A stretch of DNA of 64,000 nucleotides from CAZHFW01 sp964531675 (lineage in GTDB: Bacteria > Planctomycetota > Phycisphaerae > Phycisphaerales > UBA1924), in contig CAZHFW010000023.1 in the NCBI GenBank assembly GCA_964531675.1, forward strand, positions 1 through 64,000, in the 5' to 3' direction. The translations under genes and the position numbers were made by a program. Of the stretch, positions 1-7,323 are shown one piece after another. The notes under the pieces are model-generated. The model saw only the letters and a program-made list of their open reading frames with translations, was not told the origin of the DNA and ran no database searches. Within the stretch, counting starts at the first letter, position 1. Each line of letters begins with the position of its first letter.

Positions 1-666
1 CGGCGCGGAGGCGGCGGGGCGCACGGGGGCCGCGGGGGCCTGCGGCGCGGGCGAGACGGGGCTCACGATGGTGGGCGTGAGCTTGGGAGCCTGAGGCTTG
101 ATCTCGGGCTTGGGCGGCTCGGGCTTGTACTCGATCGGCGTGGCCTTCTGATGCTCGTCGACGGGGGCATCGAGCTTGGCCTCATGGGTCCTGGGCTCAT
201 GGGCCTTGTGCTCGTGCGCCTTGTGGTCGTGGGCCTTGTGCTCGACGGCCTTGTGTTCGGGCTTGTGCTCGAGCTTGTGCTCGGGCTTGTGCTCGATGAC
301 CGGGGCGGGCGCGTGCTCGTGGGCGGGCTCGGCGTGGGGTTCGGCGGCGGGCGCTTCGGGCTTGGCCTCGACGGCGGCGTCGGCGTGATGCTCGGCGTCG
401 TCGGCGGACTTGGTCTTGCGGGCGCGCGCGGGGGCCTTGGTCTTGGTCTTTTCGACTTCGACCTTGGCGGCGGTCTCGACGGCGGTGCCGGCGCCGGCTC
501 CCTCGGCGAACCACTCGCGGATGGTGGCTTCAAGACCAGCGGAGACCACGCTCATGTGGTTGCTGATGATCGAGTCAGGGATGCCTTCGGCCTTGCACTT
601 CTCCACGATGAGCTTGGAGTTGATGCCGAGGTCTTTCGCGATGTTGTGGACCCGCTTGGTCGCCAA
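1..666 (-). CDS. infB: Translation initiation factor IF-2, N-terminal part (runs off window)
   Basis: Only the first 222 codons are inside the window; the GTPase domain lies beyond position 1. The product begins ATKRVHNIAKDLGINSK, the usual IF2_N helical domain (about residues 1-60). A long Ala/Pro/Lys/Glu linker follows, with a His-rich stretch of EHKPEHK-like repeats at about residues 122-163. No ATG is available. The start is a TTG at 666-664, with a GGAGGA ribosome site just upstream. It lies about 100 bp downstream of nusA, the classic nusA-infB order, but no rimP or ylxR-like gene is present between or before them here. In the family, IF-2 delivers fMet-tRNA to the 30S subunit. Identity is firm from the N-terminal domain and the context; the His-rich linker is unusual. 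Confidence 0.9.
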   Translation of the reverse strand, partial: MATKRVHNIAKDLGINSKLIVEKCKAEGIPDSIISNHMSVVSAGLEATIREWFAEGAGAGTAVETAAKVEVEKTKTKAPARARKTKSADDAEHHADAAVEAKPEAPAAEPHAEPAHEHAPAPVIEHKPEHKLEHKPEHKAVEHKAHDHKAHEHKAHEPRTHEAKLDAPVDEHQKATPIEYKPEPPKPEIKPQAPKLTPTIVSPVSPAPQAPAAPVRPAASAP

Positions 667-737
667 ACGATGGTTCCTCCGAAGCTACCGACGTGGCCGG
701 GGCGGGGTGTTCCGCATTGCGGCCGGTTGTGAAGCCA

Positions 738-761
738 CGCCCGGGGGGTGAGCCCCGGGCG
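738..761 (-). promoter_or_regulatory. Intercistronic hairpin between nusA and infB
   Basis: CGCCCGGGG at 738-746 is the perfect inverted complement of CCCCGGGCG at 753-761: a 9-bp G+C stem with a 6-nt loop. It sits just after the nusA stop and about 70 nt before the infB start. No U-run follows on the minus strand, so it is not a standard terminator. A processing, stability or pausing element is an inference. Confidence 0.5.
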
Positions 762-770
762 GGGTGAGGG

Positions 771-2129
771 TTACTGACCGAGAATGTCCTTGGCGCGATC
801 GTCGCCTTCGGTGGAAGGCTGGGCGGGCGCGTTGCCCAGGCCGAGGATGGCGCTGGCGGCCTCGTCGCCCGAGGCGACACCTTCGCCGGCCAGGAGCTTC
901 TGGGCGGCGGCGGCGTTCTCGCGGGCGAGGCGTTCCTTCTCTTCCTTGTCCTTCTGCTGCTGGATCGCGACTTCCTTGGCCTTGGCGCTGGAGATCTCGA
1001 CGGCGTGCCTTGCGGAGGCTTCGTCGAGCTCGAGCTCGGACATGAGGACCTCGTGACCGACTTCCTCGACGTCGAAGACCGAGACCATGCCCAGGGCGGC
1101 GAGCTTGTCGACCTTCTTGTCGTCGACGCCCGGGACGGTGAGCAGGGTCTGGGACATGGTCTCCAGGCCCTTGGTGAACTCTTCGGGGGTGAGGATGTCG
1201 ATGTCCCAGCCGGTGAGGCGGGCGGCGAGGCGGACGTTCTGGCCGCGCTTGCCGATGGCCAGGGAGAGCTGATCGTCGCGGACGACGACGGTGGCGCGTC
1301 CGAGCTCGAAGCAGAGGGAGATTTCGGCGACCTCGGCGGGCTTGAGCGAGTTCTGGATGAGGATCTGGGAGGACTCGTTCCAGCGGACGATGTCGATCTT
1401 CTCGCCGTTGAGCTCGTCGACGATGTTCTTGATGCGCGAGCCGCGGACGCCGACGCAGGCGCCGACGGCGTCGACCTTGGAGTCGACGGAGGAGACGGCG
1501 ATCTTGGTGCGGTAGCCGGCCTCGCGGGCCATGGCCTTGATCTCGATGATGTGTTCGGCGACTTCGGGGACTTCGACCTCGAAGAGGCGCTTGATGAAGT
1601 CGGGGTTGGCGCGGGAGAGGACGATCTTGATCTGGCTGGTGGCGTCGCGGACGTCGAGGATCATGCAGCGGACGCGGTCGCCGGGCTGGAACTGTTCGCC
1701 CGGGATCTGCTCGGAGCGGGGCATGAAGGCTTCGGCGCGGTCGATGGTGACGACGAGGCTGCCGCCTTCGTAGCGCTGGGCGGTGCCGGTGACGATCTCG
1801 CCGATGCGCTTGGAGAACTCCTCGAAGATGGTGGAGCGTTCATCGTCGCGGAACTTCTGGATCATGACCTGCTTGAAGGTCTGGGCGGCGATGCGGCCGA
1901 AGGCCTCGGGGGGCATTTCCAGGTGCTCGCCGTGACGGGTGAGGGACATCGTCCCGGTGGCGGGATCGATGGTGCAGGCGAACTCCTCGGTGTCGAGGGT
2001 GTTGAAGTACTTGCGGGCGGCGGAGACCATCGCCATTTCAAGGTCGCGGAGCAGGAGCGCGCGATCGATGTTTCGATCACGGGCGATGGAGTCGAGGATG
2101 CGGAGCATTTCCGCGGGGTTGACGGCCAT
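771..2129 (-). CDS. nusA: Transcription termination/antitermination factor NusA
   Basis: A 452-residue NusA that binds RNA polymerase and nascent RNA to control pausing, termination and antitermination. The NusA N-terminal domain covers about residues 1-105. An S1 domain follows (around EIVTGTAQRYEGG), then two KH modules with GVRGSRIKNIV near 220 and AIGKRGQNVR near 285. A helix-hairpin-helix repeat comes after 330 (LLTVPGVDDKKVDKLAALG), and a Lys/Glu-rich C-terminal tail ends the protein. The open frame extends 34 codons further upstream, but MAVNPAEMLRIL at 2129 matches family starts and has an AAGGA ribosome site. It is first in the nusA-infB unit. The leader carries a terminator-like hairpin, suggesting transcript-level control. 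Confidence 0.96.
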   Translation of the reverse strand: MAVNPAEMLRILDSIARDRNIDRALLLRDLEMAMVSAARKYFNTLDTEEFACTIDPATGTMSLTRHGEHLEMPPEAFGRIAAQTFKQVMIQKFRDDERSTIFEEFSKRIGEIVTGTAQRYEGGSLVVTIDRAEAFMPRSEQIPGEQFQPGDRVRCMILDVRDATSQIKIVLSRANPDFIKRLFEVEVPEVAEHIIEIKAMAREAGYRTKIAVSSVDSKVDAVGACVGVRGSRIKNIVDELNGEKIDIVRWNESSQILIQNSLKPAEVAEISLCFELGRATVVVRDDQLSLAIGKRGQNVRLAARLTGWDIDILTPEEFTKGLETMSQTLLTVPGVDDKKVDKLAALGMVSVFDVEEVGHEVLMSELELDEASARHAVEISSAKAKEVAIQQQKDKEEKERLARENAAAAQKLLAGEGVASGDEAASAILGLGNAPAQPSTEGDDRAKDILGQ

Positions 2130-2603
2130 GGGATGTTCCTTGCGTGCTGAGATGTCGGACGGATTTGGATGTCGAGATGTCGGGATGTCCCCGGGGCTCT
2201 GGACGCGAGGTCCAAAAACACCGAGGGCCACCAGCGATGTGCTCCGCTTGTGGCCCTTGCCTGCTTTCGTTTGCTGGTGCGCGTCTCAGGGCGGGAATGG
2301 AATCCCCGCACGCCTCGAACCGGACCCCCAGTGGGAGTGCGGCGTCGAGGCCACCGGTCGCGACCGCGCGCAAGCGCGGAGGCGGAACGGCGTGGACGCG
2401 TTACCGAGCATGGGCGAAAGCGACGAGCATGGACAACCCTCGAAGCCACTCCGGAAAACGATCCCGGACCGCTGGTAAAGCGGTAGGAGTCTAGAAGGGG
2501 TCACCCGAGGAAGCAACGAAAGCGGACCTTCCTATGGGTGCGCGGGGCACGGGAACGCTCGGGGGAAGTACCTGTCTGGATTTTGATCGGAGGGGCCGGG
2601 GAC
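2130..2603 (-). other. Intergenic region between fliM and nusA (nusA leader)
   Basis: A 474-bp gap with no convincing protein gene. Read on the minus strand it contains several possible hairpins: ACCGCT/AGCGGT near 2469-2485, a 7-bp GCGGGGA/TTCCCGC stem around 2291-2310, and the strong hairpin plus U-tract at 2214-2257. No tRNA, RNase P, tmRNA or SRP RNA signature was recognised. It may hold the fliM terminator and a long nusA leader, or an unrecognised small RNA. Confidence 0.4.
2214..2257 (-). terminator. Terminator-like hairpin with U-tract in the nusA leader
   Basis: On the minus strand AGGGCCAC (2257-2250) pairs with GTGGCCCT (2231-2224), 8 bp. A single C/U mismatch separates this from an inner AGCG/CGCT stem with an 8-nt loop. 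TTTTT (2218-2214) follows after a short spacer. The structure ends about 85 nt upstream of the nusA start codon and about 350 nt downstream of the fliM stop. It could end fliM transcripts, attenuate nusA, or end a small RNA. Confidence 0.6.
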
Positions 2604-3620
2604 CTAGATGCGGTCGCCGGGCTGGGCGGCGCGGTGGACGCGGATGGCGCGGTTGCCGCGGTGCTGTCCGACGTGGCCGAGGAACTTCTTTTCACCCTCG
2701 ACGCAGAGGACGATCGGCTCGGAGGAGAGCTTTTCGGTGACGATGATGTCGCCGGGCTGCATGTCGAGCAGGTCTTTAAGGGTGATGGTGGTTTCGGCGA
2801 GGACCGCGGTGACGTCGAGGGGGGCGCGGGAGAGGCCGCTGGTGATGGTCTTCTCGACGATGGGGTCGCGGTCTTCGGTGCTCTGGTTGAACCAGTTCTG
2901 GCTGGAGAGCTGTTCGATGACGGGCTCGATGACGTTGTAGGGGATGCAGAGGTTCATGGTGCCGGCGCGGTTGGTCATCTTGAGCTCGAAGCCGATGACG
3001 ACGACAACCTCGTTGGGGGGCACGATCTGAACGAGCTGCGGGTTGCTTTCGGAGGCGGAGATTTCGAACTGGAAGGGTTGGACGGAGGACCAGGCTTCGG
3101 AGAGGGCGGAGAGGCCGCGTTTGGTGACGTTGCTGATGAGCTTGGTCTCGATCAGCGTCATGGGGCGCTGGGGGATGAAGAGGTCCTGGCTGGTGCCGCC
3201 GAGGAGGCGGTCGATGATGGGGTAGATGATGAGCGGGGAGATCTCGAGGCACATCTGGCCTTCGAGGCCCTCGGCGCGGATGAGGTTGAAGCTGGTGGGG
3301 TTGGGGAGGCCCGAGATGAACTCGGAGTAGGTCATCTGCTCGCAGGTGGCGACCTTGATCTCGACGATGGTGCGCAGGAAGCCTGAGAGCGAAGCGCCGA
3401 AGTTGCGGGCGAAACCCTCGTGGAGGGTCTGCAGGGCGCGCATCTGGTCCTTGGAGACGCGTTCGGGGCGTTTGAAGTCGTAGAGCTTGATCTCGACCTG
3501 GTCGTTGGCGGGACGATGGCGCGAGAAGATCCGGGCCTCGGACTTGTCCTCCTCGACGGCGCCGGTTTCTACTGCTGCCAGTAGTGCGTCAACTTCTGAT
3601 TGGTCAAGAACGTCGGCCAT
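2604..3620 (-). CDS. fliM: Flagellar motor switch protein FliM
   Basis: A 338-residue FliM of normal family length. It forms the C-ring of the flagellar motor, binds phospho-CheY, and switches rotation direction together with FliG and FliN. The N-terminal peptide VLDQSEVDALLAAV (residues 4-17) is the CheY-binding EIDALL-type motif. A CheC-like middle domain (about 50-235; GFARNFGASLSGFLR, IIDRLLGG) and a C-terminal SpoA/FliN-like domain (about 255-330; LLDMQPGDII) follow. No other flagellar or chemotaxis gene is nearby; in most genomes fliM sits with fliL, fliN or fliG. The ribosome site before the ATG is weak. It is divergently oriented from dsbD. Confidence 0.95.
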   Translation of the reverse strand: MADVLDQSEVDALLAAVETGAVEEDKSEARIFSRHRPANDQVEIKLYDFKRPERVSKDQMRALQTLHEGFARNFGASLSGFLRTIVEIKVATCEQMTYSEFISGLPNPTSFNLIRAEGLEGQMCLEISPLIIYPIIDRLLGGTSQDLFIPQRPMTLIETKLISNVTKRGLSALSEAWSSVQPFQFEISASESNPQLVQIVPPNEVVVVIGFELKMTNRAGTMNLCIPYNVIEPVIEQLSSQNWFNQSTEDRDPIVEKTITSGLSRAPLDVTAVLAETTITLKDLLDMQPGDIIVTEKLSSEPIVLCVEGEKKFLGHVGQHRGNRAIRVHRAAQPGDRI

Positions 3621-3849
3621 GGTTTGCGCGGAGACGGTGGGGCGTGGCGCAGAGCGTGCGCGATGGTCGTGTATCGGACCCTGGGGAGGGCTTTCTTGAA
3701 AGCCGGTCGGGAACGGGGAACGGGGGGAGCAAGCGGCGCGCCGGTGGGGTGGGGATGGGCGGCGGCGAGGGGTGGCCAGGGATCGGGAATCGGCAGATTG
3801 GAGCGGTGGAGGCGATCCCCGGGGGCGGGATCGGCGTCTAAGGTGAGGT

Positions 3850-5760
3850 ATGCGTCAGGCATTGATCGTTCTCACGGCTCTTCTGGCGACTGCGTTTGGC
3901 TTCGGGCCTCCCAAGGCGGGGGGCACGGCGGCTGCGCCGGCGGCGGATGCGGATGCCCCCAAGGTGACGGTGCGGGCGGTGGCCTCGCATCCGAGCCCGG
4001 CGGCGGGCGGGCAGATCGCGGTCGCGGTGGTGTTCGACCATGTGGCGGGGTGGCACATCCATCCCAACAAGCCCGTGGTGCCCAAGGAGTGGGGCACGGA
4101 CTTCCAGCCCTGGGCGACGCAGATCAAGGTGGATGCGGGCGCTGGGCTGAAGGTCGGCGCGGTGATGTGGCCCAAGACGCACGAGGTGATGGTGGACCTG
4201 GTGGGGTCGGGCAAGCCGGCGCCCTATCAGGTGTATGAAGGAACGGCGATCGCGTACGTCCCGATTCAGATCGCGACGGATGCGAAGCCTGGCGTCGTGG
4301 AGGTCGCGATCACGGCGGACTTCCAGGCGTGCGACGATCATGTGTGTCTGTTGCCCGAGACGGTCGAGCTCAAGGTGCCTCTGACGATCGGGGGCGCGGG
4401 CGGGGTGGATACCAAGAACGCGGCGCTGTTCAAGGACTTTGATCCGTCGGTGTTCGCGGGGAAGGACTTCGGGAACGTCGAGAAGAAGGCCGAGCGCGGC
4501 GCGGTGCAGTTCGGCGTGTTCGGCTATTCGTTCAGCGTGGACTCGGCGGGGACGGGCGGGCTGGTGGTGATGATGCTGCTGGCGGGGGTTGGCGGGTTTC
4601 TGCTGAACCTGACGCCTTGCGTGCTGCCGGTGATTCCGCTGAAGATCATGAGCCTTTCGCATCAGGCCAAGAACCCGGCGCGGACGCTTTTGCTGGGCGT
4701 GATCATGTCGGCGGGAACGGTGGCGTTCTGGCTTGGCATCGGGGTGGCGATTGTGTCGCTCCAGGGGTTCAAGCAGATCAACACGCTGTTCCAGACGCCT
4801 TGGTTTTCGCTTGGCGTGGGGGCGTTCATCTTCGTGATGGGGCTGGGGATGCTCGGGCTGTTCACGGTGCAGCTGCCTCAGGCGGTGTACATGGTGAGCC
4901 CGACGCAGAGCACGGCGGGCGGATCGTTCGTGTTCGGGATCATGACGGCGGTGCTTTCGACGCCTTGCACGGCGCCGTTCATGGGATCGGCGGCGGCGTG
5001 GGCGACGACGCAGCCTCGGGGGATCACGCTGGCGATCTTCGCGTCGATCGGCGTGGGGATGGCGTTGCCTTATCTGTTGTTGTCGGCGCGGACGAAGTGG
5101 CTTGATCGGGTGCCGCGGTCGGGGCCTTCGAGCGAGCTGGTGAAGCAGTCGATCGGGATCTTCATGTTCGCGGTGGCGGCGTTCTTCGCGGGGACGGGTC
5201 TGGATCCGTTGACGCGTGAGGCGGTGGATCCGCCGATGCGCTGGCACTGGTGGTTGGTGGCGGCGTGCGTGGTGGGCGCGGTGGGGTTCACGCTTTTCAA
5301 GGGGAAGAAGATCAAGCTCCGGACCGGGACGCTGGCGGTGCTGGGCGTGCTGGGGCTCTTGCTCTCGGCGGGCGCGGTCGCGTTCGCGGTGGAGCAGAAC
5401 AAGAAGGGGCCGATCAACTGGGTGGCGTACACGCCCGCGCGGTATGAGGAGAGCGTGAAGGCGGGGAAGGTGATCGTGATCGACTTCACGGCGGAGTGGT
5501 GCCTGAACTGCAAGGCGCTGGAAGCCAGTGTGCTGCACCGGCCCGAGATCGCGGAGCTTTTGAATCAGCCCGGCGTGGCGGCACTGAAGGTGGACCTGAC
5601 GGGGAAGAACCCGGACGGGCAGGCCAAGCTCAAGAGTCTGGACTGGGTCGGGATTCCGCTTCTGGCGATCTCGGGGCCCGGGGTGGGCGAGCCCTTGAAG
5701 TTTGACACGTACACGGTGGACACGGTGCGGGGTGCGATTGCGAAGGCGAAGGGGAAGTAA
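3850..5760 (+). CDS. dsbD: Thiol:disulfide interchange protein DsbD-like
   Basis: A 636-residue membrane protein with the DsbD layout. A signal peptide (about 1-18) is followed by a periplasmic DsbD-alpha-like domain with the pair C161/C166 (ACDDHVC). An eight-helix membrane domain carries cysteines C257 (NLTPCVLP) and C373 (STPCTAPF). A C-terminal thioredoxin domain has C551-x-x-C554 (EWCLNCKALE). In the family it passes electrons from cytoplasmic thioredoxin across the membrane to periplasmic thiol-disulfide proteins, including cytochrome c maturation factors. All three redox pairs are present, so it should be functional. The start at 3850 has an AAGGTGAGG ribosome site. Its last codons belong to the first copy of the 103-bp tandem repeat that follows. 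Confidence 0.93.
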   Translation: MRQALIVLTALLATAFGFGPPKAGGTAAAPAADADAPKVTVRAVASHPSPAAGGQIAVAVVFDHVAGWHIHPNKPVVPKEWGTDFQPWATQIKVDAGAGLKVGAVMWPKTHEVMVDLVGSGKPAPYQVYEGTAIAYVPIQIATDAKPGVVEVAITADFQACDDHVCLLPETVELKVPLTIGGAGGVDTKNAALFKDFDPSVFAGKDFGNVEKKAERGAVQFGVFGYSFSVDSAGTGGLVVMMLLAGVGGFLLNLTPCVLPVIPLKIMSLSHQAKNPARTLLLGVIMSAGTVAFWLGIGVAIVSLQGFKQINTLFQTPWFSLGVGAFIFVMGLGMLGLFTVQLPQAVYMVSPTQSTAGGSFVFGIMTAVLSTPCTAPFMGSAAAWATTQPRGITLAIFASIGVGMALPYLLLSARTKWLDRVPRSGPSSELVKQSIGIFMFAVAAFFAGTGLDPLTREAVDPPMRWHWWLVAACVVGAVGFTLFKGKKIKLRTGTLAVLGVLGLLLSAGAVAFAVEQNKKGPINWVAYTPARYEESVKAGKVIVIDFTAEWCLNCKALEASVLHRPEIAELLNQPGVAALKVDLTGKNPDGQAKLKSLDWVGIPLLAISGPGVGEPLKFDTYTVDTVRGAIAKAKGK

Positions 5761-6058
5761 GGCGGAGCGGGGGAGTTGAGGGCGGAGCACTACCCGCGGA
5801 GAGATTTTGAAGAAGAGGGAGGTGGTGAGGCGCGGGTGGTGGCACCCGGCGAAGGGGAAGTAGGCGGAGCGGGGGAGTTGAGGGCGGAGCACCACCCGCG
5901 GAGAGGATGTGAAGAAATGGGAGGGGGGGAGGCGCGGGTGGTGGCACCCGGCGCAAGGGGAAGTCAGGCGGAGCGGGTGAGGTGTGGGGGCGGAGCACCA
6001 CCCGCGGGGAAGGATGTGAAGAGATAGGAGGGGGGGAGGCGCGGGTGGTGGCACCTGG
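5746..6058. repeat. Three tandem copies of a 103-bp unit containing an inverted repeat
   Basis: Copies begin at about 5746, 5849 and 5952. Each holds GGCGGAGCGGG, then GCACCACCCGCG, a purine-rich stretch, and GCGCGGGTGGTGGCACC. CCACCCGCG and CGCGGGTGG form a stem of about 10 bp enclosing roughly 40 nt. The first copy starts inside the last codons of dsbD (GCGAAGGGGAAGTA); the other copies carry the same motif downstream of the stop, once as ..GGGAAGTA and once as ..GGGAAGTC. The region fills the gap between dsbD and the next gene. No coding sequence is seen in it. Confidence 0.85.
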
Positions 6059-6103
6059 GGCGGTGGTGCGCGTCTGCAGATTGGGGCGATGATGGAGGCT
6101 GGC

Positions 6104-7150
6104 ATGAAGATGCGCGTTTTGGGATTGGCGACGGGTGTGGTCATTGGTTTGGGTGCTGGGACCGCGGCGGCGGGGCAGCAGTCGAGTGCTTCGACTTCAC
6201 CGTTGCCGCGGGCGGTGGAGCAGGATCCGGTGGGGCGTGAGGCGGTGCGGCGCGACGCGGATTCGGCGCGGGTTTTGAGTGAGGGGCCGCTCTCGCGGGG
6301 CTTTCTGGATGGTGTGGCGGCGCTGCCTGAGGTTGAGGGGCGCGTGTTCTTCGTGGATCCGGCGACGCGGAAGTGGATGACGGAAGAGCAGGCCAAAAAG
6401 CTCAGGGAAGAGGAGCGGAAGAAGCTCAAGTCGCGGGTGTGCGATGAGAGTTTCTACTACATGACGAGGTACGGCACGCCGGCGGCGTACGTGCGGGCGT
6501 TTGATGTGCTGTCGAAGTTCGCGCCGGAGTGGACGTCGTGGAAAGACAAACGCGTCGTGGACTTCGGGTACGGCACGATCGGGCATCTGCGGATGCTGGC
6601 GGCGGCGGGGGCGACGTGCGTGGGTGTGGATGTGGATGGACTGCTGCCGTTGCTTTACGCGGGGGTTGAGGGGGAGACGGGCGGGGCGGTGCGGGTGGTG
6701 GATGGTCAGTGGCCCGCGGACGAGAAGGTCGCGGCGGCGGTGGGCGAGGGGTTTGATCTGTTCATCAGCAAGAACACGCTCAAGAACGGGTACGTGAACC
6801 CGGAGCGCGAGGTGGATCCGCGGATGCTCGTGCATCTGGGCGTGAGCAATGAGCGGTATGTGCAGGAGCTGACGCGAGTGGTGAAGCCCGGCGGGTATGT
6901 GCTGATTTACAACATCTGTCCGGCGATGGCGCCGGCGGACAAGCCCTATGTGCCGTGGGCGGATGGGCGGTGTCCGTTCCCGAAGGAGATGTGGGAGAAG
7001 AACGGGTTTGAGGTCTTGGCGATGGATGTGAAGGACGATGACGCGGCGCGGGAGATGGGGCGGCGGTTTGGATGGGACAAGGGCGGGGAGAAGCTCGAGG
7101 AGAGCATCTTTGCCTGGTATTCGGTGATGAAGAGGAAGGGTGGGAAGTAG
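6104..7150 (+). CDS. Exported methyltransferase-like protein (Rossmann fold), function unknown
   Basis: About 348 residues. The ATG at 6104 (MKMRVLGLATGVV) follows GGAGG at good spacing and begins a clear signal peptide ending near AGTAAA. The ATGs at 6089 and 6092 lie upstream of that ribosome site. The mature part has a class I SAM-methyltransferase core: motif I VVDFGYGTIGHLRML, acidic strand end GVDVD, and a late motif VVKPGGYVLIYN. This family normally works in the cytoplasm with S-adenosylmethionine, so a secretion signal is odd. It may act on an exported molecule, or keep the fold with another role. It lies between two repeat-rich gaps and converges on the lipid-kinase gene. No substrate can be proposed. 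Confidence 0.7.
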   Translation: MKMRVLGLATGVVIGLGAGTAAAGQQSSASTSPLPRAVEQDPVGREAVRRDADSARVLSEGPLSRGFLDGVAALPEVEGRVFFVDPATRKWMTEEQAKKLREEERKKLKSRVCDESFYYMTRYGTPAAYVRAFDVLSKFAPEWTSWKDKRVVDFGYGTIGHLRMLAAAGATCVGVDVDGLLPLLYAGVEGETGGAVRVVDGQWPADEKVAAAVGEGFDLFISKNTLKNGYVNPEREVDPRMLVHLGVSNERYVQELTRVVKPGGYVLIYNICPAMAPADKPYVPWADGRCPFPKEMWEKNGFEVLAMDVKDDDAAREMGRRFGWDKGGEKLEESIFAWYSVMKRKGGK

Positions 7151-7172
7151 GGGAGGGGAAGAGAAGGGTGGG

Positions 7173-7323
7173 TAGACACGGGTTGCAAACCCGTGCCACG
7201 AGGGTGGGGAGCATCACCATCAATGCGGACATTGATGGTGATGGCACCGGGAGTGGACCCGGATTGGCTTTCGGGGGTGGTGAAGAAGTAGGGTGGGTAG
7301 ACACGGGTTACAAACCCGTGCCA
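7173..7323. repeat. Palindromic intergenic repeat cluster at a convergent gene junction
   Basis: Hairpin 1: CACGGGTT/AACCCGTG at 7177-7195 (8-bp stem, 3-nt loop). Hairpin 2: CATCACCATCAATG at 7212-7225 pairs perfectly with 7230-7243 over a CGGA tetraloop (14 bp). A GGACCCGG motif follows. A second copy of hairpin 1, with an A in the loop, lies at about 7302-7320. Near-identical arrangements recur at 10275-10408. The position between converging genes suggests bidirectional termination or a REP-like element. Confidence 0.8.

Noticed and set aside
2305..2330. tRNA T-loop-like GGTTCGAGGC on the minus strand in the nusA leader
   Set aside because: Flanking bases do not form the T stem, and no anticodon or acceptor stem fits.
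5746..6058. CRISPR array
   Set aside because: Units are 103 bp with no short-repeat/unique-spacer alternation, and no cas genes are present.
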